Positions 42,901 through 51,631 are shown, counted from the stretch's first letter. The stretch is 64,000 nucleotides of DNA from SZAS-7 sp964514655 (GCA_964514655.1 CAZEQY010000013.1:20954-84953); one strand, 5' to 3'. The notes: a model not told the origin generated them from the letters alone. Made by a program: numbers and translations.

Positions 42901-45639
42901 AATAACCTCAAAAATATTGAAGCAACAATACCAAGAGGCAAGATGACAATATGCGCCGGGCCTTCTGGCAGCGGCAAAAGCTCATTTGCCTTTGAGACTG
43001 TATTTGCAGAAGGCCAGAGGCGCTATGTTGAATCACTATCCCCCTACATACGCCAGTTTGTACGGCAAATGCCAAAGCCTATTGTTGACCATATAGACGG
43101 CCTGTCGCCATCGGTCGCTATCGAACAGCGCCTACACGCCACTAACCCGCGCTCTACTGTGGGCACAATGACAGAAGTATATGACTACCTACGCATCCTC
43201 TACTCACGTATTGGAGTTCCTCACGATCCAAAGACAGGCGCCATCATCCAAGCTATAAGCAAAGACCATGTTGTCGACCGTATCCTCACCTATCCTGCCG
43301 GCGAAAAAATCTACATCATGGCCCCAATAGAGATTAAGCGATCAGAGCGTTTTGTAGACCTTTTAGAGCGCCTGCAAAAGCAGGGCTTTTTGCGTATACG
43401 CCTAAATGGCACTTTCTATGAGCTTGGGACAGACGATGTCCCATATGATTCTAAACGCAAAAACGAGCTTTTCTTGGTTGTAGACCGCCTCGTTGTTGAT
43501 CCATCGATGAAGCATCGCCTCTATGAAGCTATCTCAAATGCCTCACAGATCGGCAAACAAAAGCTTTGGGTAATGCGCGAAGGCAACAAAGATGTCTTCT
43601 TTAACCTTGCATTTAGCGTTGAAGAAACGGGCGAATCCTACCCAGAGATTACACCCCAAACTTTTGCCTTTAACACGCAAGAAGGTATGTGCCCGGACTG
43701 CCAGGGCCTTGGCTTTCAGTGGGGCGTTGACTTTTCGCTCCTTAAATCAGTAACAAAGCTATCGTGCCTAGAGCTTGTAAAGCTTCTTTGGGGGCCATGG
43801 CAAGGTCCATATACGCGAAACCTATTTATAGCCGTCTGTAAGTCTATTGGCATAAAGCCGCAAGATACCATCCAGGACCTTGCACCGGAAAAGCTAACCC
43901 TACTCATGAACGGCTCCAAGACCCCCATCACCTTTGAAAATATACGCTTTACATGGCGAGGCATAAATAATGCCCTTGCCCTCTTTTTGCACACAAGGCT
44001 TGGAAGCTATAGCGATGAAAGTCCGCTGCCAGAAGAGTGGGAAGCCGCTCTTAAAGAAAATGAATGTACTACCTGTAAAGGAACGCGCCTTAATGCTCTT
44101 GCTCGCCATGTGACAATAGGCAAAACAGCTATTGGCGATCTTGCAAATATGGCAATTAAAGACGCTGCAGCCTTTATAAACGGCATCACAATTCAAGATA
44201 AAAAAGACCTTACGCTCATGCAAGTGTATGATGAGATACGCGAGCGCCTTGGATTTTTAGACTCTATTGGACTATCCTATCTACAGCTATCAAGAAAGGC
44301 ATCTACGTTAAGCGGCGGCGAAGCTGAGCGCGTGAGACTTGCCCGCCAGATAGGCTCAGGCCTTACCGGCTTACTCTATGTACTTGATGAGCCCACAATA
44401 GGCCTTCACCCACAAGACTGTGAGCGTTTAGTGCAGGCCCTAGAAAGGCTCAAAGAGCTTGGAAACACCTTGTTGATTGTAGAACATGACCCACAGCTTA
44501 TTCTGCAGGCAGATCACATCATCGAATTTGGCCCGGGTTCTGGTAAAGGCGGGGGCGAAGTTGTTGCAACCGGATCTTTAGACTCAATCCGCAAAAATCC
44601 ACTATCACTTACTGCAAAGTATCTTAGCGGCAAATCTATAGAAACTCTAGCAAAGAAGAAAAAAGCTGATGAGATGATCACCATCTCCCACGCACGCATA
44701 AACAACCTTCAAGACATTACTGTAAACATTCCAAGAGGTGCCTTTACCTGTTTGACAGGCGTTTCGGGATCCGGCAAGTCATCACTCTTGGAAGGCGTGC
44801 TCCTAGAAGCTACCAAAAAGGCGGTATATACAACGCCGCATTATGAGATCACAGGAGCTTCAGAATTCAAAAACGTGATCTACATGGACCAGCGGCCCAT
44901 TGGCCATACCACAAGGTCTGACGTTGCAACCTTTACAGACGTTCTCACGCCAATACGCCACTTCTTTGCAACGCTACCAGAAGCAAAGGCTAAGGGCATG
45001 CAGCCCAAAAACTTTAGCGCCTACCACAGAAAAGGCATGTGTACTCATTGCTGGGGCTTTGGCTATAAGAAGATTGAAATGTCATTCTTGCCTTCAGTAA
45101 AAGTTCCCTGCCCACAATGTAAGGGCATGCGCTTAAACCCACTTGCCTTGTCTATTTCATACCACAACAAAAATGTTGGCGAGATATTGCAGATGAATGT
45201 AGAAGAACTTGCTACACTCTTTTCTTTTCATCCCAAGATCAAACGTATGCTCGATGTACTTATCGAAGTTGGCCTTGGCTATCTAAACCTTGGCCAAGAA
45301 ATACAGACTCTATCAGGAGGTGAAACCCAGCGCATGAAGCTCACGCGCGAGCTGATTAAGCAGCCGCGAGGAAAAAGCCTCTACCTCTTTGATGAGCCGA
45401 CAACAGGTCTTCACCCCCAAGAAATTGAGCGCCTCGTAAACATCATACGTGCCCTCACGGCAAAAGGCCACACGGTAATTGCCATCGAACACAACCTAGA
45501 CTTTATCTCCTCTTGTGACTACATCGTAGACCTCGGTCCTGGTGCCGGAGACGAAGGCGGCAAAGTTGTTGCCTACGGCAGCCCATCTGAGCTCCTCAAA
45601 TCCAAAACTTCCCTCACAGCCAAATATTTGAAACAATAA
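39979..45639 (+). CDS. uvrA: Double-length excinuclease ABC subunit A
   Basis: An 1886-residue protein made of two complete UvrA units (about residues 1-940 and 950-1886). UvrA scans DNA for bulky lesions in nucleotide excision repair. There are four Walker A sites: GVSGSGKSS near 40, GVSGSGKSS near 647, GPSGSGKSS near 994 and GVSGSGKSS near 1594. The four ABC signatures (LSGGE-type) and DEPT/DEPS Walker B segments are all intact. Each half has its own CxxC zinc sites (for example CPDC..CPSC and CSEC..CPVC). Since UvrA normally dimerises, this is a covalent dimer, a known chlamydial trait. The ATG at 39979 is preferred to an in-frame TTG at 39958. Confidence 0.97.
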   Translation: MKKELSENFEQNIWLQNVRVHNLKSVSLELEPHLLICFTGVSGSGKSSCAFDTIYIEGQRRYVESLSQHVRRFLGELPKPDLDFASGLTPTISIEQKTAGKNPRSTVGTITEIYDYMRVLWARAGLAFCPVSGEPVRPRSQEELVEAALLRPEGERLIILAPYARNKKGEFKDDLEDIAKKGFTRVRIDGTFYQLSDDISLDKSASHDLDIVIDRLSISKNDKTRLTESLMAALELGDGMCILYDPDSHEEELLSTKAYSPKSGLSYPPLDPQDFSFNSPAGMCPDCQGLGEKHEFNLDLIIDPKKSIAEDCCSIASSYSTVRYGNIYDNLARLFNFSVNTPWEELSKEAKQIFLRGTPKKWTRMYFVHPETGATWQDTIRWQGCLQEAYLRFQEAKSDLYKRRMERLMHKATCPSCQGARIRPYPAATLFNKKQIHQVTHMTIGDALQFFEGVSLTKSEKIIAQELVKEIAERLRFLVNVGLEYIQLDRIAPTLSGGESQRVRLASQIGSGLVGVTYILDEPSIGLHPRDNKKLITSLKALRDKGNRVIVVEHDEETIREADQVVDFGPKAGFQGGTVVYKGNVKGLLACKESLTGAYLSKRLSIAIPKKRRKVTDAKIALIGASHNNLKNVDVQIPLGCFIGVTGVSGSGKSSLFLETLYPAISNKIMNTELTEGTYKDIQGLEHIDKVIEIDQSPIGRTPRSNPATYVKLFDDIRALFAKLPLSKAKGYTAGRFSFNVKEGSCSECHGIGQIKLDMDFLEDSWIDCPVCQGKRFDADTLEVRYKEKNIQDVLEMDVKEAKELFINIPHIEHKLEMLERVGLDYLKLGQPSTTLSGGEAQRIKLVRELSRPDTGKTLYILDEPTTGLHFHDMNHLIEVLQALVQKGNTVLVIEHNIDLIKTCDWLIEMGPESGDKGGEIMATGTPEQLAKTECPTGLILKPLLYGDEKLASASKKSKPYKASSAIHVVGAAQNNLKNIEATIPRGKMTICAGPSGSGKSSFAFETVFAEGQRRYVESLSPYIRQFVRQMPKPIVDHIDGLSPSVAIEQRLHATNPRSTVGTMTEVYDYLRILYSRIGVPHDPKTGAIIQAISKDHVVDRILTYPAGEKIYIMAPIEIKRSERFVDLLERLQKQGFLRIRLNGTFYELGTDDVPYDSKRKNELFLVVDRLVVDPSMKHRLYEAISNASQIGKQKLWVMREGNKDVFFNLAFSVEETGESYPEITPQTFAFNTQEGMCPDCQGLGFQWGVDFSLLKSVTKLSCLELVKLLWGPWQGPYTRNLFIAVCKSIGIKPQDTIQDLAPEKLTLLMNGSKTPITFENIRFTWRGINNALALFLHTRLGSYSDESPLPEEWEAALKENECTTCKGTRLNALARHVTIGKTAIGDLANMAIKDAAAFINGITIQDKKDLTLMQVYDEIRERLGFLDSIGLSYLQLSRKASTLSGGEAERVRLARQIGSGLTGLLYVLDEPTIGLHPQDCERLVQALERLKELGNTLLIVEHDPQLILQADHIIEFGPGSGKGGGEVVATGSLDSIRKNPLSLTAKYLSGKSIETLAKKKKADEMITISHARINNLQDITVNIPRGAFTCLTGVSGSGKSSLLEGVLLEATKKAVYTTPHYEITGASEFKNVIYMDQRPIGHTTRSDVATFTDVLTPIRHFFATLPEAKAKGMQPKNFSAYHRKGMCTHCWGFGYKKIEMSFLPSVKVPCPQCKGMRLNPLALSISYHNKNVGEILQMNVEELATLFSFHPKIKRMLDVLIEVGLGYLNLGQEIQTLSGGETQRMKLTRELIKQPRGKSLYLFDEPTTGLHPQEIERLVNIIRALTAKGHTVIAIEHNLDFISSCDYIVDLGPGAGDEGGKVVAYGSPSELLKSKTSLTAKYLKQ

Positions 45640-45646
45640 AAAAATT

Positions 45647-45674
45647 AAACGCAGAGGCGCAGAGGCGCAGAGTC
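45647..45674. repeat. GCAGAGGC repeat, left border of the GxxExxY cassette
   Basis: AAACGCAGAGGCGCAGAGGC then GCAGAGTC. It is inverted relative to the sequence at 46190-46222; together they bracket the gene at 45685. Confidence 0.75.
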
Positions 45675-45684
45675 TTTATTAAAG

Positions 45685-46095
45685 CTAATGGTTAAGCAGA
45701 ACAGGTGAACTATTAATTACTCTTGTTATACCTTCTCGAATATAACTACTTCCAAAATTAATCAGTAATCCTAAACGCAGACCGGTTAATCTAAGATAGG
45801 TAAGGAGCTGTACCTCATAAATCGGATTAGATTTTTCGGCGGCTTTGACTTCTATAACAATTCTGTCTTCAACCAAAATATCTATAATAAGAGGATCCCG
45901 TACCAATACACCTTTGTAACGAACATGGACAGGAACTTGCGCCTGCACTTTAAGTCCCATTAATGATAACTCGTGACATAAAGCTGCCTCATAAACACTT
46001 TCAAGTAGACCAGGCCCACCTAAAGTTTTGTGCACCTCAATAGCTGCGCCTATAATCTTATACGTCAAAGAACTGTCTATATCTATATCATTCAT
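45685..46095 (-). CDS. GxxExxY protein (PDDEXK-type)
   Basis: A 136-residue protein of the GxxExxY family, named for the motif seen here as GLLESVYEAAL (about residues 29-39). The second conserved part, IIDILVEDRIVIEVKAAE (about 73-90), carries the D..ExK core of PD-(D/E)xK nucleases. Its function is not established. These genes are commonly strain-variable and repeat-flanked. The ATG at 46095 lacks a strong ribosome site. It sits between uvrA and pknD, on the opposite strand to both. Confidence 0.92.
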   Translation of the reverse strand: MNDIDIDSSLTYKIIGAAIEVHKTLGGPGLLESVYEAALCHELSLMGLKVQAQVPVHVRYKGVLVRDPLIIDILVEDRIVIEVKAAEKSNPIYEVQLLTYLRLTGLRLGLLINFGSSYIREGITRVINSSPVLLNH

Positions 46096-46189
46096 AAAGC
46101 AAAAATTGTTAAGACTCTAACAGTAAAAAATATTGGATCAAGTCATATTATTCAATGCAAATTCATGATAAGCTTTGAATCACCGAAAA

Positions 46190-46222
46190 GCATCTCTCTG
46201 CGTCTCTCTGTCTCTGCGTTTA
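46190..46222. repeat. GCAGAG repeat, right border of the GxxExxY cassette
   Basis: GCATCTCTCTGCGTCTCTCT then GTCTCTGCGTTTA, the inverse of the border at 45647-45674. It ends 10 bases before the GTG proposed as the pknD start. Confidence 0.75.
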
Positions 46223-46231
46223 TTTTTTTGG

Positions 46232-49200
46232 GTGACCAAAAATAGGCTGAGGCTTAGATTAGGGGCAATACTAACTAATGCGAGTGTTACGATCGGCTCA
46301 CAAGACGAATATATACAATGCCCATTTTGCGACTCTAAGTTTAAGCGCTCTAAAGAACGTGAGGATAAAAGGCCGCTTGCTTTTTGCGCCTACTGCGGCG
46401 GCAAGCTTAGCCTTGAAGCTGCTAAGGTTGACGATGATACCCTGCGCATGGCAAGCTCCCTAAGCCTCGTTACTGCTCCTAGCCCAAAGGAGATCCTTTC
46501 AAGTATCGGCCAGTACCAGATTGTTAAAACAATCGGTAAAGGCGGGATGGGAGAGGTGTTTTTAGCTTACGACACTATATGCGGCAGGATGATTGCCCTT
46601 AAGCGCATTAGAGCTGATCTTGCAAACTTCCCCCTCCTGAAGATGCGCTTTCTTCGAGAGGCACGCATCACCTCGCAGCTTACACACCCTGCCATTATCC
46701 CGATATACTCTATTGGATGTGTAGATAACCTCATATACTACAGCATGCCCTATGTGGAGGGCGAGACATTGCGTATGCTTATCTCTCGCGCAAAAGAGCA
46801 CGAGAAGGGCTCTACAAAAAAGCTTGATTCGCACGCCTCTATCCCCTTTTTGGTTCGCCAGTTTCTGCAGGTATGTCAGGCTGTTGCCTATGCACACTCT
46901 AAAGGCGTGCTTCACCGCGACCTCAAACCTGAAAACATTATTATAGGAAAGTATGGCCAGGTGCTTATCTTAGACTGGGGCCTTGCTAAAATTTTGGGTG
47001 ATGAAGAAGAAATTTTACCTACCGTTCAAGCGGACAATGAAGATCGAAGTCGCTTAACGCGCATTGGAAAGGTAGTAGGGACCGTATCATATATGGCTCC
47101 AGAGCGCGCCCAAGGCAAGTCTGCAACAATACAAACAGATATCTACTCACTTGGTGTAATGCTCTATCAGCTACTTACGCTGCAGATACCCTTTAGGCGA
47201 AAGAACCTGCGCACATTCAAAAAGAGCTATACCAAAGAACAGCTTGTGCCGCCGGAAGTCATGGCACCCTACCGCGATGTGCCGGAAGTGCTGTCAGAAG
47301 CAGTAAAACGCTGCTTAGCTATAGATCCACAAGAGCGCTACCAATCAGTTGATGAGCTTATAGCGAGCCTTGAAAACTACCTAGAAGGCAAATCCGAATG
47401 GGTGGAAGTAAAGGAACTTACCGTTACTGACAAAGATGACTGGCAGTTTCAAGAGAATGTCCTACTCACCGAGCACCTTGCCCTGACAGGTGTTACAGAA
47501 AGCTCTGAGTGGGTAAGCCTCATGATCTCTAAAGATGGCTTTAGCGGCAATATGAAGCTTGAAGCTCGCCTACAGTTTGGCGAAAAGGGCAATGGCCTTG
47601 GCCTACTCTTTTCTGTTCCGGAAAGTATGGATATGCGCCACCTGACAGAAGGCTACTGCCTTTGGCTAAGTACAGAACAAGAACATGTTAAAACAACCAA
47701 GCTTTTGCTATCTTCAGTAAATGTCCTTGAAGCCCCTCAGATAGTGCTCAAGAACAATGAATGGTATACCGTTCGCGTGGAAAAGGTTGATGACCAGGTT
47801 TCTTTTTATCTAAACGATGTTCTTCGCTTTTCCTACATCAGCCACATACCTGTTGTAGGCACACATGTAGGCCTACTTTCACGAGATGCAGACTTTGAAG
47901 TTTCTGATCTTACAATATCTGTAGGCAGCCAAAACATCAACGTCAACTGTCTGGCAGTTCCAGACGCCTTTTTAGCTTCAAAGATGTATGAAAAAGCACT
48001 TCATGAATATAGACGCATAGGAACATCGTTTATAGGCAGACAAGAAGGCCGAGAGGCACTATTTAGAGCCGGCATGACCCTGCTAGAAGAGGCCAAAGAC
48101 TTAAAGCGTAAAGACCTCTTAGATCTTGCCCTAGATGAGTTTGGACACTTGAGAAATACCCCTGGAGCTCCTCTAGAATATCTTGGAAAGTCATTTGTCT
48201 ATAATGAGCTTGGCGATCATGAAGAAGAGGCAAAATGCTTTGAACTTGCTCTTAGACGCTATCCTATGCACCCTCTTTTGCCAATTTTAGAAGAGCAGAT
48301 CATGTTCCGCATGCATGAAAGCTCTCATCAAAATAGAGTGGCAGCGTATCACTTTATCTGCCTTGTAACGCGCTTTTTAACCTCATGGGCAGAAAGCCCA
48401 CTCTCAAACAAGCTCTTTTCGAGCCTTGAAAAAAACTGGGAAGTGCCCTTCTTTATCCAGCATGAGCACGATAGCCACGATCCGGAACTTCGTCGCATCT
48501 CTATAGCTTTGCGCGTAAGCTTTTGGCTTGCTAAGCCCTATATCGTTGCCGAGATGCTGGATGTGATTTTAGAGCGGCCGATCGTTGCCATGCCCTATAT
48601 TGCCGATGCCATATTTTTGCTTATCCTCCTAGGAGAAAAGGAGCTTGCCGTACAAAAGATGGCACGCATACGCCAGGTACTTTCTGTAGGTGAACAAGAG
48701 CGCTTTGCAAGCTCTTTAGAGATTTTAGACCTGCTCATAAAGACGGTAGATGGCCCTGAAGAGGGACTTTCCTACATCCAAAAGCTCACCTCTTTGACGC
48801 TTAGCCGCGAACAAGAGCGCTATATCTGGTTTTTACTACGTCACGCACTTGATAAAAGCGATGAACAGGCAAGCGACAGGATTGTGCAGCGGCTGCTTAA
48901 GATCGATTTTCGCTTTCAGCATCAAGAGATACTAGATGCTCTTATCATCGAGCAGCTGATCTACCATGGCGACCACATACGTGTGGGCCAGATTTTGCAA
49001 AAATACGCTCCTGCAAAACTTGCTAACGAAGACTGCCCACTTTACTTTGTCAATGGCTGCTATATAGCCATGACAGAAGGAGCGCAAGGAGCAACGTATG
49101 AGTTTAGCAAGCTATTAGACATTGCTTTTCCGCGCACATGGGTGCTTGGAGCACACTTTTTGGCAGGTAAAATCCATATGACGCCAAGTGGCTGGTTCAT

Positions 49201-49306
49201 GCGTTCATTTGGCTATGAGCGAACCTGCCTTTATCAGCAGCTACGCCTTTTTTGGCACGCAGCAAAAGACTATGAAAAAAGCACATACTGGAAGAGTTTG
49301 TTATGA
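46232..49306 (+). CDS. pknD: Ser/Thr protein kinase PknD with N-terminal zinc ribbon
   Basis: About 1024 residues. A zinc-ribbon-like CPFC..CAYCGG lies near residues 29-55. The kinase domain (about 92-375) has GKGGMGEVF, the Lys in ALKRI, HRDLKPENI and DWG in place of DFG, as often seen in chlamydial and planctomycete kinases. Then follow a LamG/jelly-roll-like beta domain (about 390-565) and a long helical, TPR-like tail. The layout matches chlamydial PknD, which acts early in the kinase network and can phosphorylate PknB-type partners. The start is doubtful: no in-frame ATG precedes the zinc ribbon, GTG 46232 is the best option, and a repeat border lies directly upstream. The stop overlaps the NUDIX gene start (ATGA). 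Confidence 0.88.
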   Translation: MTKNRLRLRLGAILTNASVTIGSQDEYIQCPFCDSKFKRSKEREDKRPLAFCAYCGGKLSLEAAKVDDDTLRMASSLSLVTAPSPKEILSSIGQYQIVKTIGKGGMGEVFLAYDTICGRMIALKRIRADLANFPLLKMRFLREARITSQLTHPAIIPIYSIGCVDNLIYYSMPYVEGETLRMLISRAKEHEKGSTKKLDSHASIPFLVRQFLQVCQAVAYAHSKGVLHRDLKPENIIIGKYGQVLILDWGLAKILGDEEEILPTVQADNEDRSRLTRIGKVVGTVSYMAPERAQGKSATIQTDIYSLGVMLYQLLTLQIPFRRKNLRTFKKSYTKEQLVPPEVMAPYRDVPEVLSEAVKRCLAIDPQERYQSVDELIASLENYLEGKSEWVEVKELTVTDKDDWQFQENVLLTEHLALTGVTESSEWVSLMISKDGFSGNMKLEARLQFGEKGNGLGLLFSVPESMDMRHLTEGYCLWLSTEQEHVKTTKLLLSSVNVLEAPQIVLKNNEWYTVRVEKVDDQVSFYLNDVLRFSYISHIPVVGTHVGLLSRDADFEVSDLTISVGSQNINVNCLAVPDAFLASKMYEKALHEYRRIGTSFIGRQEGREALFRAGMTLLEEAKDLKRKDLLDLALDEFGHLRNTPGAPLEYLGKSFVYNELGDHEEEAKCFELALRRYPMHPLLPILEEQIMFRMHESSHQNRVAAYHFICLVTRFLTSWAESPLSNKLFSSLEKNWEVPFFIQHEHDSHDPELRRISIALRVSFWLAKPYIVAEMLDVILERPIVAMPYIADAIFLLILLGEKELAVQKMARIRQVLSVGEQERFASSLEILDLLIKTVDGPEEGLSYIQKLTSLTLSREQERYIWFLLRHALDKSDEQASDRIVQRLLKIDFRFQHQEILDALIIEQLIYHGDHIRVGQILQKYAPAKLANEDCPLYFVNGCYIAMTEGAQGATYEFSKLLDIAFPRTWVLGAHFLAGKIHMTPSGWFMRSFGYERTCLYQQLRLFWHAAKDYEKSTYWKSLL

Positions 49307-49830
49307 AACCAGAGACAGTAAAAAGCACGCTTATCATCGATGAAGCAATAACAGTGCGTAAAGACTCGCTTCTTTATCGCAATGACCATTTGCGAGACTA
49401 CTTTGTAATCAAATCATCTGCTGAATCTGTATCCGTCATTGCAGAATCTTCTAATGGCCTTCTACTTGTAACAAAGGAATATAGACACGCGATAGGTAAG
49501 TATGTTGTAGGTTTCCCAGGCGGCCTTGTAGATCCCGGCGAAGAGCCTTTAGAGGCCGCTCAACGAGAACTAGAGGAAGAAACAGGCTGCACGGCAAAAG
49601 CCTTTATTAGCCTTGGTAGTTGCTACCCATTGCCTGGCATTTTGGACCAAAAAATGCATATTGTCCTAGCAAAAGATGCCTCTATAACCACTAAAGCCCG
49701 CCTAGAAGTTACTGAATCCATACAAGCAAGCTTTATGAGCTATCAGGACCTAATGGCCCTTTTTCAATCCGGCGCCGATATTGACGGCATTTTATGCACC
49801 GCTCTTCATTTCTACCGAAACTATCAATAA
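49303..49830 (+). CDS. NUDIX hydrolase, ADP-ribose pyrophosphatase-like
   Basis: A 175-residue enzyme with a full NUDIX box, GGLVDPGEEPLEAAQRELEE followed by ETG (about residues 70-92), which binds the Mg2+ for pyrophosphate hydrolysis. The flanking SSNGLLLVTKEYRHAIGKYV and LPGILDQKMHIVLAKD are typical of the ADP-ribose/ADP-sugar group. The likely substrate is ADP-ribose or a similar nucleoside diphosphate derivative; the exact one cannot be read. It is translationally coupled to pknD by a 4-base overlap. Confidence 0.9.
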   Translation: MKPETVKSTLIIDEAITVRKDSLLYRNDHLRDYFVIKSSAESVSVIAESSNGLLLVTKEYRHAIGKYVVGFPGGLVDPGEEPLEAAQRELEEETGCTAKAFISLGSCYPLPGILDQKMHIVLAKDASITTKARLEVTESIQASFMSYQDLMALFQSGADIDGILCTALHFYRNYQ

Positions 49831-49878
49831 ATATCCTCTTTTTGATATAATTTCTACTTTGTAATTTAGGTAGTATAT

Positions 49879-50442
49879 ATGTATAGATTAATTCCATTTA
49901 TATTTTGCGGTCTTTTTATGGTTAGTTGCGTGCATCAAACGCCAGAAGAACCAGAAAAGACACAGCTAGAAATTCGTGAATGTCAAACCCGTACGTTTGA
50001 AGTATCTGACCACACCCGCGTGATGAAAAGCGTGCTAAACGTGTTGCAGGATGAAGGCTTTATGGTCAAAAACGTAGATCGCGAGCTTGGCTTTTTGTCG
50101 GCTGTAAAAGATCAGGGCCTCTATGGAAGAAGTGAGCCCCAATTTCGCCTTGCAAGCGATTTTGGTGTTGGTTTTTCGATAGGCCGCGGCATGGGCATGA
50201 AAAGCCGCTTTCCAAATGGCAGAAGAGCAGAACCTCCCCGCCCAACCCACCAGACAATTGGAGCTACAGTAAACGTAAGCCAGTTTGGTGAAAAGGTGCG
50301 CGTGCGCGCCAGCTTTCAGGGCAAGGTTTTTGACAACCACGAAGCCGTCCTTCGCGTTGAACAAATTGAAGACGAAGAATTTTACCAAAACTTCTTCTCC
50401 AAAGTAGACAAAGGCATCTTCCTAGAACACCAAGACATCTAA
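49879..50442 (+). CDS. Putative lipoprotein (187 aa)
   Basis: The N-terminus is a lipoprotein signal ending in a lipobox (MYRLIPFIFCGLFMVSC, Cys at residue 17). The mature part begins with QTRTFEVSDHTRVMKSVLNV, then EGFMVKNVDRELGFLSA, a pattern found in uncharacterised lipoproteins of several proteobacteria. A Gly/Arg-rich loop (GRGMGMKSRFPNGRRAEPPR) and a beta-rich end follow. It would sit in the inner leaflet of the outer membrane. A TATAAT at 49846-49851 may be its own promoter. It ends just before the repeat element at 50451. Confidence 0.78.
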   Translation: MYRLIPFIFCGLFMVSCVHQTPEEPEKTQLEIRECQTRTFEVSDHTRVMKSVLNVLQDEGFMVKNVDRELGFLSAVKDQGLYGRSEPQFRLASDFGVGFSIGRGMGMKSRFPNGRRAEPPRPTHQTIGATVNVSQFGEKVRVRASFQGKVFDNHEAVLRVEQIEDEEFYQNFFSKVDKGIFLEHQDI

Positions 50443-50450
50443 CGCAATAA

Positions 50451-50660
50451 TTCCAGCGGCAGCTGGAGGACTGCTTTAGCCCCGCGTGAAGCGAAGCGGA
50501 ACGTGGGGATTCAGAATCTCAAAAATATCGAAGCTGCGGTAGCAGCGAAACATTCGTGTGTCACGCTGCTACCGCAGCTTCAATGTGGTGGGCAATCCTG
50601 GTCCCCACGTTCCGCTTCGCTTCACGCGGGGCTAAAGCTGTTTACCAGCTACCGCTGGAA
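50451..50660. repeat. TTCCAG-type element with long terminal inverted repeats (copy 2)
   Basis: A 210-bp element. TTCCAGCGGCAGCTGGAGGA then CTGCTTTAGCCCCGCGTGAA and CGTGGGG on the left match the right end inverted, about 58 bases per arm. Inside, GAAGCTGCGGTAGCAGCG (50530-50547) pairs perfectly with 50564-50581. It separates two convergent genes and could act as a two-way transcript terminator. No ORF. Confidence 0.85.
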
Positions 50661-50679
50661 GGACAAAAAGTTACCATCG

Positions 50680-51273
50680 TTAATTGGGCATAGAAGTTAC
50701 AACCTGAGCAATCAGATCCTGGAGGGCTTGGCGGTGTTTGAAGGTGGGCTCGAAGGCATCTTTTGCGTGGGCTACTGAGAGCTCGCTGGTGAGGACTGTA
50801 CCGCCTATTGCTTGGATAATGGCGCGAAGGTGGACAAGGCCTCGCCGGCCCCCGGATGAGCCTGGAGATGCGCTCAAAAGCACAAATGTTTTGCCTTTAA
50901 AAGCATCGCGAGAGCTGCCGCCTGTTTCGCTACGCGAAGCCCAGTCGATAGTGTTTTTTAATACACCTGAAATTGAACTGTTATATTCAGGTGATGCAAT
51001 AATGATCACTTGGGCGTTTATCATAGCCTTCCTAAAGGCTTTTGCGCGCTCAGGCATACCTGAAAACTGCTCTAGGTCCCCATCATAAAACGGCATTGGG
51101 TAATCCTTGAGCTCTAAGACTTGGGCCTTTCTACCAAGCTCTTCTACCACCTTGGCAGCCTCTAAAATAAGCTTTTTATTATATGACTCTTTTCGTGTAC
51201 TGCCAGAAAAAAGCAAGACATCCGCATGAAGGCTAGACGCCCCTATAAGCATAAGCAAGAGCAATTTTGACAT
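50680..51273 (-). CDS. NADPH-dependent FMN reductase-like protein with signal-like N-terminus
   Basis: A 197-residue flavodoxin-fold protein of the NADPH-dependent FMN reductase group. Motifs: LLFSGSTRKESYN (FMN phosphate loop, about residues 20-32), YDGDLEQFSGMPE, IIIASPEYNSSISGVLKNTI with following DWAS (about 90-112), and LLSASPGSSGGRRGL. The first 17 residues (MSKLLLLMLIGASSLHA) read as a signal peptide, which is unusual for this cytosolic fold. It may reduce quinones or metals. The 3' end faces the repeat element. Confidence 0.85.
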   Translation of the reverse strand: MSKLLLLMLIGASSLHADVLLFSGSTRKESYNKKLILEAAKVVEELGRKAQVLELKDYPMPFYDGDLEQFSGMPERAKAFRKAMINAQVIIIASPEYNSSISGVLKNTIDWASRSETGGSSRDAFKGKTFVLLSASPGSSGGRRGLVHLRAIIQAIGGTVLTSELSVAHAKDAFEPTFKHRQALQDLIAQVVTSMPN

Positions 51274-51397
51274 ACATAAACTCCAAAAATGACAGCAAGT
51301 ATACTACTTTTGCTTGCTTTATTTTCACTCTTTTTTCTATATGAGGTCTAACGATGAAAATCGTGTTATCAACAACTTAATGTTAAGGAGAAATTTT

Positions 51398-51631
51398 ATG
51401 TTCTTTCTAGGCGATATCGCTCTTATGCTAGAGCTCTTTGGCTTTTGCATTGCTTTAGTTCTTATCAATCGCGGCAAAAATGAAGGCGGACTCGTACGTG
51501 CAGCTGGCATTATCCTGCTCATCGGTTCACTTGTACTTGGCCTTTGCACATCAATGGGCGTGTCAAAAAGACGCGGCTTTATTGAAAAAGAAATGAAAGA
51601 AAACATGATGAAAAAAGACCGTCCTGAATAA
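51398..51631 (+). CDS. Small two-span membrane protein (77 aa)
   Basis: A short protein with two hydrophobic helices (FFLGDIALMLELFGFCIALV and AGIILLIGSLVLGLCTSMGV) and a charged tail (RRGFIEKEMKENMMKKDRPE). The ATG at 51398 has AAGGAG 8 bases upstream; longer in-frame starts from 51314 lack one. No family recognised. A hairpin follows the stop. Confidence 0.65.
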   Translation: MFFLGDIALMLELFGFCIALVLINRGKNEGGLVRAAGIILLIGSLVLGLCTSMGVSKRRGFIEKEMKENMMKKDRPE

